A stretch of 64,000 nucleotides of DNA from Trichobilharzia szidati (taxonomy: Eukaryota; Platyhelminthes; Trematoda; Strigeidida; Schistosomatidae): the NCBI GenBank assembly GCA_944472155.2, contig OX235271.1, positions 121,959,329 to 122,023,328 on the forward strand, read 5' to 3'. Made by a program: the position numbers and the translations under genes. Under the pieces are notes generated by a model. It saw only the letters and a list, made by a program, of their open reading frames with translations. It was not told the origin of the DNA and made no database searches. Shown here one piece after another: positions 22,688-34,231 of the stretch (its first letter is position 1; every line of letters begins with the position of its first letter).

Positions 22688-23364
22688 GTTACTGTGGTGT
22701 AGAGTGTGATACATTTGGTACTGATTGTTTCGTGATAACAAATAAGAACAGAAATACTACAGTCAACAGTACTGGAATAACGACTAATTTTGTAACCACT
22801 TCTTCTGTTCCTGCAACCATTTCAACTACCGTTACTACCTCCGCAATCCCTACTACGTCTATTACTACTACTACTGCTATTAGTGCTAATACAACTGAGA
22901 CAAAGATTCCTACAAGCAGTGTTGATCAATATAACACAGTAGAGAGTGTAAATTCATGGTCAGGTGAAGAAACTGAATTATCTTATTGTATACAGAATAA
23001 TTGTCAGATTAAGGCTCATAATAATAAATGTGATCGAGAGTGTGATTTAATTGCCTGTGATTTTGATCATGGTGATTGTTTGTACGCGCTTTCAGTACCA
23101 TTGAATCCTTTACCATATATTGAATTAATTGAAAGTAAAACAAGTTATTATATGAGTTTTTCACATGATTCTCAGTTTAACCAACGTCCAGAACCAGCTA
23201 TCCCTTGGCGTACTTGTTCTGTGTTGATTGGATATTCAGAGCATACTCCCTGTCATTTATTATTTGGAGATGGGAATTGTGATTTACAGTGTTCCAAAGA
23301 AGAATGTTTATTTGATGGTTGGGACTGTGTCCATGAGGAAATTGATATCAGTCAAACAACAGAT
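22688..23364 (+). CDS. Notch receptor, stalk and LIN-12/Notch repeats 1-2
   Basis: After the last EGF cysteines (Y-C-G-V-E-C-D-T-F-G-T-D-C) comes a stalk of about 55 residues made largely of Thr, Ser, Ile and Val (22750-22920), likely O-glycosylated. Two LNR modules follow: about 22984-23079 (C-I-Q-N-N-C ... C-D-R-E-C ... D-H-G-D-C) and about 23212-23328 (C-H-L-L-F-G-D-G-N-C-D-L-Q-C ... F-D-G-W-D-C). LNRs bind calcium and clamp the Notch negative regulatory region shut until ligand pulls. The EGF-LNR order identifies the gene as Notch and not another EGF protein. The acceptor is TTTTGCAG at 22687. The donor is AGAT/GTAAGT at 23364/23365, phase 0. Confidence 0.95.
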
Positions 23365-23878
23365 GTAAGTTGTCTCGATAATAATATGACTGTCTTCAAG
23401 ATATTTTTTTAATAAACCAGGAAGTATGTGACTGTTGATGTTTGTTATTTGTTTGAAATCTCTATTAATATAATCCAATCAGGTTATTTGTTAATTGATG
23501 CAAGTAACTAGGAGGAAGTGCGTTAGAATGATGAATTCCATTTTGACCCAGATTTTAATTTTACTTTCAGTCATCACCCTATCACTTTTCCTTAGTTGAT
23601 CCATTTGACATTTTCTAGATTACTGCCATGTTTATATCTCGTTCAGCTTTTAGTACCTTTAATGGTCACTGGAGTAGAAGGCATATACATGCATATATAT
23701 GAAATATTGATATATCATCTTTTCGCTTATAAAGAAAAACGAAGAATTATGGAAATAGAGAGTTAAACTGAATGGGCATGTGTGTAGGTATATACAAGTA
23801 TCTATGATATTAATTTGATGAATAATAATAAATCATAGGATATGCAATTAATAGTGTTCTCTGAGCTGGTTGGTTTAG

Positions 23879-24661
23879 TTGCGGAGCTTAGATGTCTTAA
23901 TCAGGAGAACCAACACAGGAAATTTAGAAACACAAGTATATAGAAAATCAACGCACACAGATCAAATACTCAACTATACTAGCAATAATCCAGTTACTCA
24001 CAAACGAAACTGTGTGCAGACATTGTTTAAAAGAGTTCAGACACATTGTAGCACTCCAGAGATGAAAAGAATGGAAGAAAAGTACCTACAAACGGTCTTC
24101 AAAAAGAATGGTTATCCACAAAATTTCATCAAAAAGTGTTTAAAGTCGAATCAAAACATCAACAAAGAACCATCATCAAAGACCACAAGAAAATTCATTC
24201 TACCATACATAAGAAATATCTCTGAAATAACAGCTAGAATACTGAAACCGTTTGATATGGATATAGCACACAAGCCAGTCAAATCGCTTAATTCGATATT
24301 ATGCAAACCAAAAGATCCAACAGAAAAAGGGGATAAAATTAATACCATATACAAAATAAATTGTATGAACTGCAACAAGCATTACATCGGCCAAAGTGGG
24401 CGTCCCCTTCGAATTAGAATCCAAGATCACAAATCAGCCGTGAAAAGACACAATATGTATTCTTTAGTATCAATGCATATAGACAATTATGGTCATCAAT
24501 TTGATTGGGATAATGTCAAAATCTTAGACAGAGGAAACACGAAAAGTGCCAGAGAATTCCTAGAAGCCTGGTACTTGAACGAAAATGCAATTAACAAACA
24601 CGTTAATATAGACGAAATATACCAACTAATAAAAAGTAAATCAGGTGACCAGAAGGTTTAA
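23879..24661 (+). CDS. Penelope-like protein fragment: RT thumb region plus GIY-YIG endonuclease
   Basis: The frame has 260 codons and starts inside the left inverted arm. Residues 1-150 resemble the region after the reverse transcriptase fingers/palm in PLE proteins (V-Y-R-K-S-T-H-T-D, then a Lys-rich linker); the catalytic palm motifs are missing through 5' truncation. Residues about 155-235 form a GIY-YIG nuclease: I-Y-K-I-N-C-M-N-C with a paired-cysteine knuckle, H-Y-I-G-Q-S-G, the catalytic-type Arg in R-P-L-R-I-R-I-Q-D-H, and a later Glu in R-E-F-L-E-A-W. This domain nicks target DNA for PLE insertion. Without the polymerase core it cannot act as an autonomous element. The true start is unknown; the annotated ATG is only the first in frame. 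Confidence 0.85.
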   Translation: MRSLDVLIRRTNTGNLETQVYRKSTHTDQILNYTSNNPVTHKRNCVQTLFKRVQTHCSTPEMKRMEEKYLQTVFKKNGYPQNFIKKCLKSNQNINKEPSSKTTRKFILPYIRNISEITARILKPFDMDIAHKPVKSLNSILCKPKDPTEKGDKINTIYKINCMNCNKHYIGQSGRPLRIRIQDHKSAVKRHNMYSLVSMHIDNYGHQFDWDNVKILDRGNTKSAREFLEAWYLNENAINKHVNIDEIYQLIKSKSGDQKV

Positions 24662-24802
24662 AATCCAAGTCAATAGAAAATGGTCATTACATATGTAAAG
24701 ATAGTTACCAGGAGACGCAATTATATCACTCATGAAGAAATTTAAATCATTTCACTTTATGCTAAATATTGCGCTGAAGATGTTGTCCAGAAGGACGACG
24801 AA

Positions 24803-24848
24803 AGCTCCGCAACTAAACCAACCAGCTCAGAGAACACTATTAATTGCA
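24803..24848. repeat. Right 46-bp inverted arm of the PLE
   Basis: Exact reverse complement of 23843-23888. It begins at the last A of a GAAA (24800-24803) that follows a hammerhead-like CUGAAGA (24774-24780), which places the arm boundary at a possible ribozyme core. Confidence 0.9.
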
Positions 24849-25924
24849 AATCATCCACCTGAGCTACAAATCTTCTCTATTATTTCAAAATCATAGGATA
24901 ATCAATTAAGACGTCAGTGGCAATATTGGTCATCTAACTGTTCTATAAAACTTAGCGTAGTTTACAAGCTAGTTCTTAAGTAAAACGCAGGAGATCCGGT
25001 TCGTTAGCCTTATCTCACTTTCTATGTATGAGCCCTTAGATAATGTGTAAATTCCAGCATGATTTAAACTGGAACGTGTAGAAATTTAAAATGTTCTTTG
25101 TTTATTCTTTGTATCACTAATATTTCAATGTTGTTAAAGCGTGTATTGTATTTCGGATATTTTTAAAAAAAATACATAATGTAGGTAACTATATTTTGGG
25201 ATAATTCTTTTAATAAGTTAATTGAGTTATATTTATTGTTTCTCATTAGTGCATTCCCAATTTGCAAATCAAATTTTATGCACAACGATTCTCACATTTT
25301 TCATAATTTCTCATAATATTTTCAAAGGAAAGCTATTTTTTTTAAATGTAATAAACTAAATAATAAATCCAAAGTTAGAAACTTAAAAGGCTAAGTTTAA
25401 TTCGAAAGTTTTTGGAGAGTTAACTGGTTTCCGGCTAATATTTTCTTCCGAATGGATATTGACGAGCAAATTATTGAGGATACAGAGAACTGAACATTTC
25501 CTTCTTTCTAGTGTATACAGTTCTTTAACAGTATACACTCAAAACTCTAGTGCGAGATTGTGGTCAGTAACATTCATGTTTTGCAGTATGTGAGAACATC
25601 TATTCATAAATGTCATTTGATTTTTGTCAGCCTTAACTGGAAAGGATTAACCAATTTGGTGTTAAACTACTCGTCATTTAGTGACGTCATGGTTCCTTGC
25701 TCACTAACTACTTCATAGGGTCTTGAGTGCATATTCCTGAAGAGTTTCAAATTAAGACTAAATATTGCCCTCGGTAATCTTTGATTTTACATTTTTCTTC
25801 TGACGTATTATTTTAAGTTTTGGTTTGTTGATACTGACGTGATGCAATGGCAAAGTATGTTTACCAGCTAACATGACCTGGAACACTTGCATATTGGGAG
25901 ACCAATGTATGCGGTTTTATTTAT

Positions 25925-26690
25925 TATTATTATTATTGTTCCCTTGGGTTCCTAGTAGAACATAGGGCTTCAACTGCACGTCTCCGCTTGCTTCTGTCTT
26001 CTGCTGTGCTTTTCACTTGCATTCATGTTATTCCATACTGTTTCAACTCTTCTTCACACGATCTCCTCTATGTCACGCTTGGATGTCCCACTCACCGCTT
26101 CCCTTTCGGGTTCCACTCGAGCACTGGCCTGACGCGCGATGTCACCCAACGGCCTCCTCAGCCAGTGTCCAACCCATCTCCACTTTCTCCTGCATATTTG
26201 TAAGGCGATTGGTTCTTGTTTCGTTTGTTCCCATAGTTTCTTGTTGGTGATTCTTTCCGGCCATCTGATCTTCAGTATAGAACGAAGACAGCTGTTGATA
26301 AAGGTCTGCAACAGGCTGTTGGAAATATTCTTTGTGACCCTCCAAGTTTCTGATCCGTATAGCAAAACTGACTTGACGTTTGTATTGAAAAATCCGAATT
26401 TTGTTGTTGATGCTGAGAGACGAAGATTTCCAGATTGGTTTCAGATGGATGAATGTGTTTCTCGCCTTCCCGATTCTCGATTTGACATCCTCGTCCGTTC
26501 CTCGTGTAGTTGAGACAATGCTCCCTAGATAAGTGAATGAAGGAACCTCTTTCAAATCCCTCCCGTTGATGGTGATTGACGGTGGATGTTGCTGCTGTTG
26601 TTGTTGTTGGTTGGTTATTTTCATAACCTCCGTCTTGTCTATGTTCACCTGGAGTCCTGTCTTTGTTCCAGGGATAACAAAGAAATGTGA
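25925..26690 (-). mobile_element. RTE-like LINE 3' end, minus strand
   Basis: Two overlapping minus-strand frames (26648-26142 and 26365-26054) carry the C-terminal half of RTE ORF2. The landmarks are F-T-Y-L-G-S-I-V-S-T near 26550, M-L-Y-G-S-E-T-W-R-V-T near 26360 and C-R-R-K-W-R-W-V-G-H near 26190. A single frameshift separates the frames near 26330. The copy runs to the 3' end, TTGAAGCCCTATGTTC, and an ATT-repeat terminus at about 25921-25937. It also contains a poly-Gln (CAA) stretch near 26590. It is the best-preserved RTE terminus in the window. Confidence 0.82.
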
Positions 26691-27437
26691 AACTAGTATT
26701 TGTTATTCAATATTTATTTTAACATTTAACATAAAGTAATTAGTTGTAGACACATCAATAACACAAATTACTATTTATTTCATGAGTTCAATACAAGTGA
26801 CTTTCTAGTCTGTAAATATGATAAGAAAATGTCAGTATATCCTATTTGTTTGCGTTAGTTTGCGCAGATTTGTTAGCAAACTTCTGGTGAAAGAGATTAG
26901 TATTTTATACTAAATCAGCTAATGCAACATTCTCTATTATATTTCTTATTTTCTGCGTCACACTGATTTGCCACAGTCAAGGAAGGTTTGATGATGATTT
27001 TAATTTTGTTGGACTATTATTTTATTGTCTCACCTCAAATATTCTAGATGGTTGAAAAACATTATTTGGCATTATTAATCAAACAATAAGAATTATTATG
27101 GCTAAAATGCTTATTTGGTCCCATAATACAAAGCTATAGATCAGTAGTTACCTAAACAGTTTATTTGTAGCGTTTTTTTTGTTTGGTGACACTGAAGCGT
27201 ATAAATGAGAGCGAGAGAGATAAGTACGAAGCATTTGCTCTCAAATTTTGCGAATACACCTTTTTTTGTTAAATAACCACAACTGCCTACAAACATTATA
27301 GAGCACCAATAAATATTCTTACACAAGTGTGTAGCCTTAATTCCCCCATCAAGTTTTATTTTAGATGATTCACTGCTGTCTAGTATTTGTATTTTGCCCA
27401 GTTTTCATCTTATTTTTCTAATATTTCTTTTAATCAG

Positions 27438-28140
27438 GATATTTGTTCTGCTGAGTCATGTAAGGATTATTCTAATGATGATATATGTCAAATTTATTGT
27501 AATAAAACAACAACTGTAATATGTAACACAACTGATGAAAATAATTGTATACTGAATGATGATCGACTCCAGTCTGAAACAATCCCTGATAATGATGTCA
27601 TGTTTGATAATGGTACATTAGTCAGTGATAAACGTGATCACAGTGATGCTGTTCCTGGAAGTTTAGTTCTATTAATTAATTGTACACCAGATGAAATCTT
27701 ATCAAATTATACTAGTAAGCCTTCAGAGTTATCATTGTTATCTATACTCAATGAAATATTGCATTTAGAAGTTGAAATTAAACGTCATCCAGACACTGGC
27801 AAGCTGATGATCTATGCAGTGACGTATCTAACTAACTATACAGACGATAATGATGATCGAAACGTTGATTATGATGCTGGTGGTGATACATTGAAACAAC
27901 AACTTAGAAAGACATTATTTCATACAATTCAATTGAAAAATGAAAATAATAATCCATTTTTGCCAGAAACATATTCAGAAACGAATATTGTTCGTTCACG
28001 GTATTCACGTGATGTTAGTGAAAGATTATCATCTCAGAAGACACTTGCTATGACTTCGAATGATAAGAGAAATTATCATCAAGAAGGTATTGCAAGTCAA
28101 GTATATTTACAGTTGAATTCAAAAAAATGTGATAAAACAG
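27438..28140 (+). CDS. Notch receptor, LNR 3, NOD and start of NODP
   Basis: The exon opens with a degenerate third LNR (D-I-C-S-A-E-S-C ... D-D-I-C-Q-I-Y-C ... N-N-C, to about 27560). A NOD segment follows from about 27650 (G-S-L-V-L-L-I-N-C-T-P-D-E-I-L), with L-L-S-I-L-N-E-I-L-H-L-E-V-E-I-K and K-L-M-I-Y matching the family core. At 27993-28010 R-S-R-Y-S-R contains R-Y-S-R, an R-x-x-R minimal furin site where Notch S1 cleavage would be expected. The end (Q-V-Y-L-Q-L-N-S-K-K-C) starts NODP. Several N-glycosylation sequons are present. The acceptor is AATCAG at 27437 and the donor is ACAG/GTAAGA at 28140/28141, phase 1. Confidence 0.92.
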
Positions 28141-28225
28141 GTAAGAGTGAGTCCACTGTGTTTATTTTTCTTTCCTTTAGTTGTCTGTTTTCGTAAAATA
28201 AAATATCTTTATAGTGTTTCGCTAC

Positions 28226-28305
28226 AATGGAGAAGATTTATAGCTCAGTTGGATGATTTTGATTTGGTTGTGTTTTCTGAACTGGTTGATTTAATTGCAG
28301 GTTAC
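28226..28305 (-). mobile_element. PLE terminus relic
   Basis: About 75 nt align with the reverse complement of the right end of the PLE at 24803-24880. Both share GGAGAAGATTT/AGAGAAGATTT, TAGCTCAG, TGGATGATTT and a degraded CTGAGCTGGTTGGTTTAGTTG block. No coding part is retained next to it that I can recognise. Confidence 0.65.
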
Positions 28306-29211
28306 TAAAATTAGAGAAGTATGAATGGGAATTTACATTTAAAAGTTAGTCATACTTTAAATCTTGAAACGAACTGACCGACTTTTGTCATAATGCGAGA
28401 CATGAATTCGGAGTTAAACAGACACTTAAGAACGAAGTATTCAAGGCAAGATGAGATAAAGCTGTAGAGATACTGAAGAATGATTCATCATTCTAGAAAC
28501 AAGCATTACAATAGTGAGAAGAAAGAAAGTAGTTAGTTAAAACAGGAACATAAACAGTAAAATGCTTACTTTTACTTTCATCATGTCTTTAATTTCGTTA
28601 TACATTTTGTATAAATGAATAAAAGGAGCCTCAAAATATTTGTTGACACTTTCGTTTCTGTGTTGCATTTGAAGACGTCTCGCTCCACTGATCGTTAAAC
28701 TGTACTTTGGAAGATTGAATTCCAAACTAAAGAAATGATCCATCGTGATCCATAGTGATATTACACTAAATGACTACAGGGGATCGTTTCCATTTGATAC
28801 TTCATAGTTACTGGAGTATAAAAATAGTCTAGTCGGTCTTTTTCAAGACTCCGAAGCTTATATAGCCTCAAGGTTTTCTACCATTTCAACAATAGTCTGT
28901 TCTATTATTTTATTTGTTATTATTATTAGACTTCAAAATAAACTAACAAGTTTTTTACAAAATGCAATCAGTACTAAGGTAACAATATTATCAAGACAAA
29001 AAACTACAGAATACTTATTTGTAGTAGTAGTCTGGATGTGGATGAAGGAACCTCCAAGGTTTATGGCTTTATATTCACTTGCAACTTTATATTTACTGAA
29101 TATATTGAATGTATATACAAGTAAATTACCTTGCAAATTAAATTTATTTTTATTTTTGACATATTAAACCGTGTTACATAACCACTTTTCTTTGTTATTA
29201 TTGGTCATTTG

Positions 29212-29370
29212 CGCCGGTGGCACAGCGGTTAGGACGCTCGCCTACCATGCACATGGTCCGGGGTTCGATCCCCGGCCGACGCACACCCGATATCACATGA
29301 TATGCTGAAAGTTCCGTAATTGTATCAGAAATACTGTGTAAAGTCAAGCTGCAATAAAATTAAAAAATAC
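29212..29370 (+). mobile_element. SINE-C copy
   Basis: A well-kept tRNA-like head with A box TGGCACAGCGG and B box GGTTCGATCCC, running to GCCGACGCAC. Then a shortened body and the tail GCTGAAAGTTCCG ... AAATACTGTG ... CAAGC, ending in an AT-rich run. The tail aligns with the CR1-like LINE end at 42020-42100. Compared with 22186-22380, the body segment carrying GGCCTGC is deleted. Confidence 0.8.
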
Positions 29371-29761
29371 ATAAAAAAGTAAAAGAACACAGCATACATA
29401 AAATTACACAGGTCGTAAGAGGAAATGAAACAACTTAATAAAAGATTTAAGATGTTGAGAATTGTGAGGACGATAAAGAGCGTGGAGATAATCCTTGCAT
29501 TTTAAAAGACTATAGTCACCCTGTCATGAACAGTTGTCAATCATCAATTATTAACATCTTGAAGATATCCTATAAATAACTTGCATTTGCGTACGTGGTT
29601 CGTATCGAAACTGGGAGGCTTCTGTGAACTGGTACAATATACCTCGCTCCAACTACCTCTTACTTTTATCATTTTTTGTTAAGAACTTATTGACTTGGGA
29701 AGCATGAATCATGTTATGTATGTCCGAAACAAGTTCACTTTTAACAGTTTGAAAAATTTGG

Positions 29762-29861
29762 GCATTCATTATTGTTAAAGTTTTTGTATTTCCCGATGAA
29801 TGAAAACAATATCGTTCTGTTTTTCATTCATTGGAAAATACAAAAACTTTTATAATAATGC
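29762..29861. repeat. Small foldback (inverted repeat)
   Basis: Arms 29762-29808 and 29818-29861 are imperfect reverse complements around a 9-nt loop. Both contain AAAGTTTTTGTATTT (or its complement) and AATGAATGAAAA. No clear target-site duplication is seen. It could be a MITE relic or the hairpin end of a decayed inverted element. Confidence 0.65.
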
Positions 29862-32744
29862 ATAAGAGTCATGTTTCTAACACTTCTTCAGTCAGTGAAA
29901 ATCGGCAGCTGCATTGACCCAATCTTCTTCCTTGATTAACTCTTTAAATTTTTGTTTCTCAGCATTATTCAGTTTGCGCGCAGACATTCCTAGAAGTGAA
30001 TTTGTTGTCAAAATAGCACACTTCACAAACCCTTTTTAGAGTCATACAGTCATGAGAAGGGTCGAAATCAATTACAATATGAAGTATTTGTCTTTTGACA
30101 ATTCACTAAATGTCTCACTGGCTGTAAATTGATGTCAAATGTTCTGAGATAATACAACAATGATGTTTCTTAGAGGACATGATTTTTGACGTTGCCATTT
30201 GAAGCTGTGAATGCCATTACAAAGTTATTTTTTGTCGTAGTTTTAATTACCTCTTGTTTTCTCATTTCCTTTACGCAAGTTTTTTTATGCCAAAATTGCT
30301 TAGTACTGATTTGAGTTGAATTCTGCAAGGTTACAGATTTGGCTGTTAATTTTGATTGGGAAACACCTTTGCAGTTCTAATTTGTGTATAAGAAAGCTAG
30401 GTATCAGGGACCACTATTGTCACGGCTTTTTAAAATAATGTTTGTTTGGAATGCCACACATTTCTTTAAATAGATTTTTACATTATTTCTGGTCTCTTCT
30501 TTTTATCACTAACTTTGGTAGTTAGTTGTGAAAGTAGATATAGTGGTATTTATTCATGTTTATGCATGAACAGTCACTTGGTTTTATTTTCGTGTTACTT
30601 ATTTCATGTGTGCATTCACTATTGTGTATTAAAACACATATGAATGTGTATACAACACTGTGTTTAAATGCTAATCAGATTTAAGCGTGGTACACTCAAA
30701 CAAACTAATACTACACCAAATTGACCTTTTCGTTTCTTCTCTCACTTTTTCTCTCTTTCTTACCTGGTATCAGGGTGATCAGCTTTTATATATATTTGTA
30801 TTTATGTTGTTACTACCATTGTTAATTCTGCGAATTCCCTACTCTGTGTATTTCAGAAAAAAGGGAACTGCCTGTCATTCTCTGAGATCATTTATCATTT
30901 TAGTAGTTTACGTAGAAAAAAAGAGAACAGAACAGTAGTCACAGTGTATCTGTCTTGTATGTGTATACAATACATGAGTCAGGAGATTTATATGCAGAAA
31001 AATAGCAGTTAAAGGAAAGAAAGAAACAAAACAGAAAAAAGCATATAGACGCATCCAGCTATATCTGTCCACTTATATGCGTTCAAACAAACGCGCGTAC
31101 ACACACAAACAGAAATCAAAGACTAAAGAAATGTTCCCTAATAGTTCCACTTATTTTGAAGTTTAATCAATAATGACGACTAGTTGTTGCTAGTGTTAAG
31201 TTGCATGTTTATGTGTGTGCGGTAAAAATATTATTACTAGGATTCGTGTATGTGTATTTCTCCCTCTCTCTGCATATATACCTATGTATATATGCCTAGC
31301 CGTAACATTTGTGAAGTATGAAATTACTACGATCATGACTACTAGTACTGCTACTACTACTAATAATAATAATAATAAAGTGTAGTGGCATTGCATACTT
31401 AGAAACCCAAAGCAAGCCATGTTCTATCAAAACTACTTTTTCTATTCTTCCAGTTATATTTCTAACTCTTTTTCTATATGCGCACCATAAGAAGTCAGGT
31501 TTGATTAATGCTTTAATAAATCGAATTTATGGATATATATAGTATGATCAATCATTCCATCACTAAGATAAAATTGGATAGTGATCTGAATTCTTTAATA
31601 CACTCAAATAGTTAATATGAGGATTGTATTGTACATACAATTGTAAAATATGATTGATTCTCTTCCGCTTAATCTATTAGTTCGAATATCAATTGACATA
31701 GAAGACTCTGTACACTCATTATCGAAGACAATATCGAGTAACACTGTATTCTTGTTTTCGTTTATTCATTGACATGCTGACGATTTGACATCAAAGAGAA
31801 CTATAATGACAAACTTGCTCTCATCTGTCAGCTGTCTTCAATTCAGTTGACAAAGGCTTATTTTTATGTGATGAAAATAATACAAATCCGAGTCATAAAT
31901 TAATGTTTATTAGATTACTAAGCTCTTTGTTATTAAAAGTGTGCTATACACTACTGGACAATTGGAAGTACCATGTGTTAATAACCGACAGTAGTTTATG
32001 CCTAATCTGCATTCCGAATATATTAACACTCATCAAAAGAACATTTAATCAATATTCTAGTTTATGAGATTGCAGATACAGCCGTTGCAATAAGAGATTC
32101 TTTCTTTGGTTAATGCGAAGACGCTAATATAATGCAGCTATTGTATACTTTGAGTGGTATTTTGTAGGTTTTCAGAATACACGTCCTATTTCTCAAATGT
32201 AACTGATTACTGAAGGAATGTAGTGCACTTGTAACTTGTCCAAGTACTTTCGTAACACTGTGGAGACAGAAATACTTATCTTGCACTAAATTACACAACC
32301 TACAGCATAGACTAGTAATCTGCTTGGTCACCGAAAGGCCAATTTTTCTCATCAAAGTGGACCCTGTTAAACACAGGCACTGGAAATTGAATATTTTCTA
32401 AGGCTCTTTAGTATTTCATTGTTATCCCCCTCATAATGTTCTTAACCAATACAAAATAATGTTATAATGAATACAGACTTTCAGTAATGTATCTTAAATC
32501 TATCCATAGAGTTTGGTATAGAAGGTTTTTAAAAAGTGCGTCGATGAAAAGACTAAAATACATCATTCATATTAAGCAAATTGTAAAATGCTGGTGAACA
32601 GTCAACTATAGTCTGGTTCAATACCTTACATTAGAGATTACCAGGTCTTAATACTTCATAAAGTACTGTGATTTCAGTATTAGCGACATTTTGGGCTATT
32701 GGAATCAAACTTATTTTCCCAGTTTGGCATTTAATAATAATTTT

Positions 32745-32890
32745 TTTTTCCTTCACGTTCCCCAGTGGAACATAGGGCTTCAAGCTAGTGGCTTGAAGTT
32801 TCTTTAGCAGTGTTTATTTTACAGGATGGGGTTGCTAGCCTCATACCCAACCTTTCCTCTTCACCAGCATTATTTCTGGTTAGCGAGGTA
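32745..32890 (-). mobile_element. SINE-R relic (3' half)
   Basis: Minus-strand 3' half of the SINE family seen at 52965-53190, including the tail block GAAGCCCTATGTTCCACTGG that matches RTE LINE 3' ends. The tRNA head is lost. Confidence 0.7.
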
Positions 32891-33713
32891 AGACGTGATA
32901 ATAAATAATAAATAGAAATTCCAGTAGATTAGTTCGATGTCAAATGGTTTTTCGACAACTCTGTAAAATTATTTAAAGGAAATAAAAATAAAATATGTAT
33001 TTCCTGTTTCCATGTAATTACAATAATTGTAAATAACGGCGAAACAACTGTCTTTTATCTCTTTTTACTCAATGTGTTTCGTTAGCTGAAGCCTTCCTTT
33101 ATTGGGCTATTTACCTTTGGTAGTGAATATTTGTTGATTAAGTAAATGACATCTGTTACTGAGGCATTATTCTAATCTACAATTGAAAATCTTCCATGGA
33201 TGGATTCTCTCCAGCTACAATCGTTTCCGATTATCTCCGCAGCATCTCTTTGTTTCTATGCAAGAACGTTCTTCGCTCTATCATTCTTTGGTGTAAAAGC
33301 AGAATTTAAGCATTGCATTTCCATACTAAAAATTTTTTTTAGTATTTGGATAGTATTTCAAGCACAATCTGTTGCACATAGTCATATCAGTGTATTCACA
33401 TGAATTTCTAACTTTGTATGGCTCTTACTCCCTCGTGTTTATTAATTCGATTTCCATATATTCAGGGTTGATGGTGTCGGATTTCGTCCTCTTCTTCGGC
33501 AACTTTGCTAATGGTGATGCATTATTTACTACTTAAAAACATATTTTTGTTAGTAACAAATACCGCTTAAGTTCTGATTTCAAACTCTTTACTTTAATTT
33601 TACTTCTGGTGGTAGCCAAATAGTATCGTCGTCATTTATAACAATGTAGCTATGGTATATTCAGCAATGTGCTTCATGTAAAAGACCCTGACTGAAAATC
33701 CAATTGGTGAATA

Positions 33714-34231
33714 GCAAATATATATTCTCAAGTATTGGTTTTGTAGGGATTTTGTTTGATTGCATGGAGGATTTCATCATGAGCTGACATCAATTAGAGA
33801 ACCACTGGAAAACCTGGGGGTACTGGACAGCTGTTTCGTCCTAGTTTGGGACTCTTCATCAGTACGCACCCACCGGGATTCAAACCCAGGACCTTCTGGT
33901 TACAAGGCGAGCTCGTAGACCATTGAGCCACTGGGACCCGATCCAATGGTCCTTGAATTCTAACTTCTGCCAATTCACGACATAGCGTGACCATTTCGCA
34001 ATGTCTTCTTCGATGAGTTACTGCCTCATCTTCAACCTGCTGTACCCAATGGCTCAATGGTCTACGAGCTCGCCTTGTAACCAGAAGGTCCTGGGTTCGA
34101 ATCCCGGTGGGTGCGTACTGATGAAGAGTCCCAAACTAGGACGAAACAGCTGTCCAGTACTCCTAGGTTTTCCAGTGGTTCTCTAACTGATGTCAGCTCA
34201 TGATGAAATTCCTCCATGCAAATATATATTC
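33714..34231. mobile_element. SINE-H head-to-head pair with 14-bp target-site duplication
   Basis: Direct repeats GCAAATATATATTC at 33714-33727 and 34218-34231 bound a 490-bp unit. The left half (33728-34044) is a complete SINE-H in reverse orientation: tail, hammerhead-like core, tRNA head (B box GGATTCAAACC) and 5' body. The right half (34045-34217) is a forward tRNA head, core and tail. Since one duplication encloses both halves, they inserted as one unit. Both cores read AUGAAGA with stem I GUACUG/CAGUAC. Confidence 0.85.

Larger units (their letters stand above)
23830..24900 (+). mobile_element. Penelope-like element, 5'-truncated, with inverted arms and 13-bp duplication
   Basis: The element (23843-24887) lies between two copies of AAATCATAGGATA (23830-23842 and 24888-24900). 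Its ends carry a perfect 46-bp inverted repeat (23843-23888 and 24803-24848), followed on the right by 39 nt of unique tail. Between them is one long open frame with a GIY-YIG endonuclease. Inverted tails and 5' truncation are known features of Penelope-like retroelements. Intact reading frame and identical arms suggest a young insertion. Confidence 0.88.
23365..27437. other. Notch intron
   Basis: A 4.1-kb phase-0 intron with the Penelope-like element (23830-24900) and an RTE LINE 3' fragment on the minus strand (25925-26690). Nothing is recognised in 24901-25920 or 26700-27437. Confidence 0.8.

Noticed and set aside
30680..31420. Pyrimidine-rich ORFs and short tandem stretches
   Set aside because: Low complexity with simple-repeat character (for example TACTACTAC near 31345); no gene evidence.
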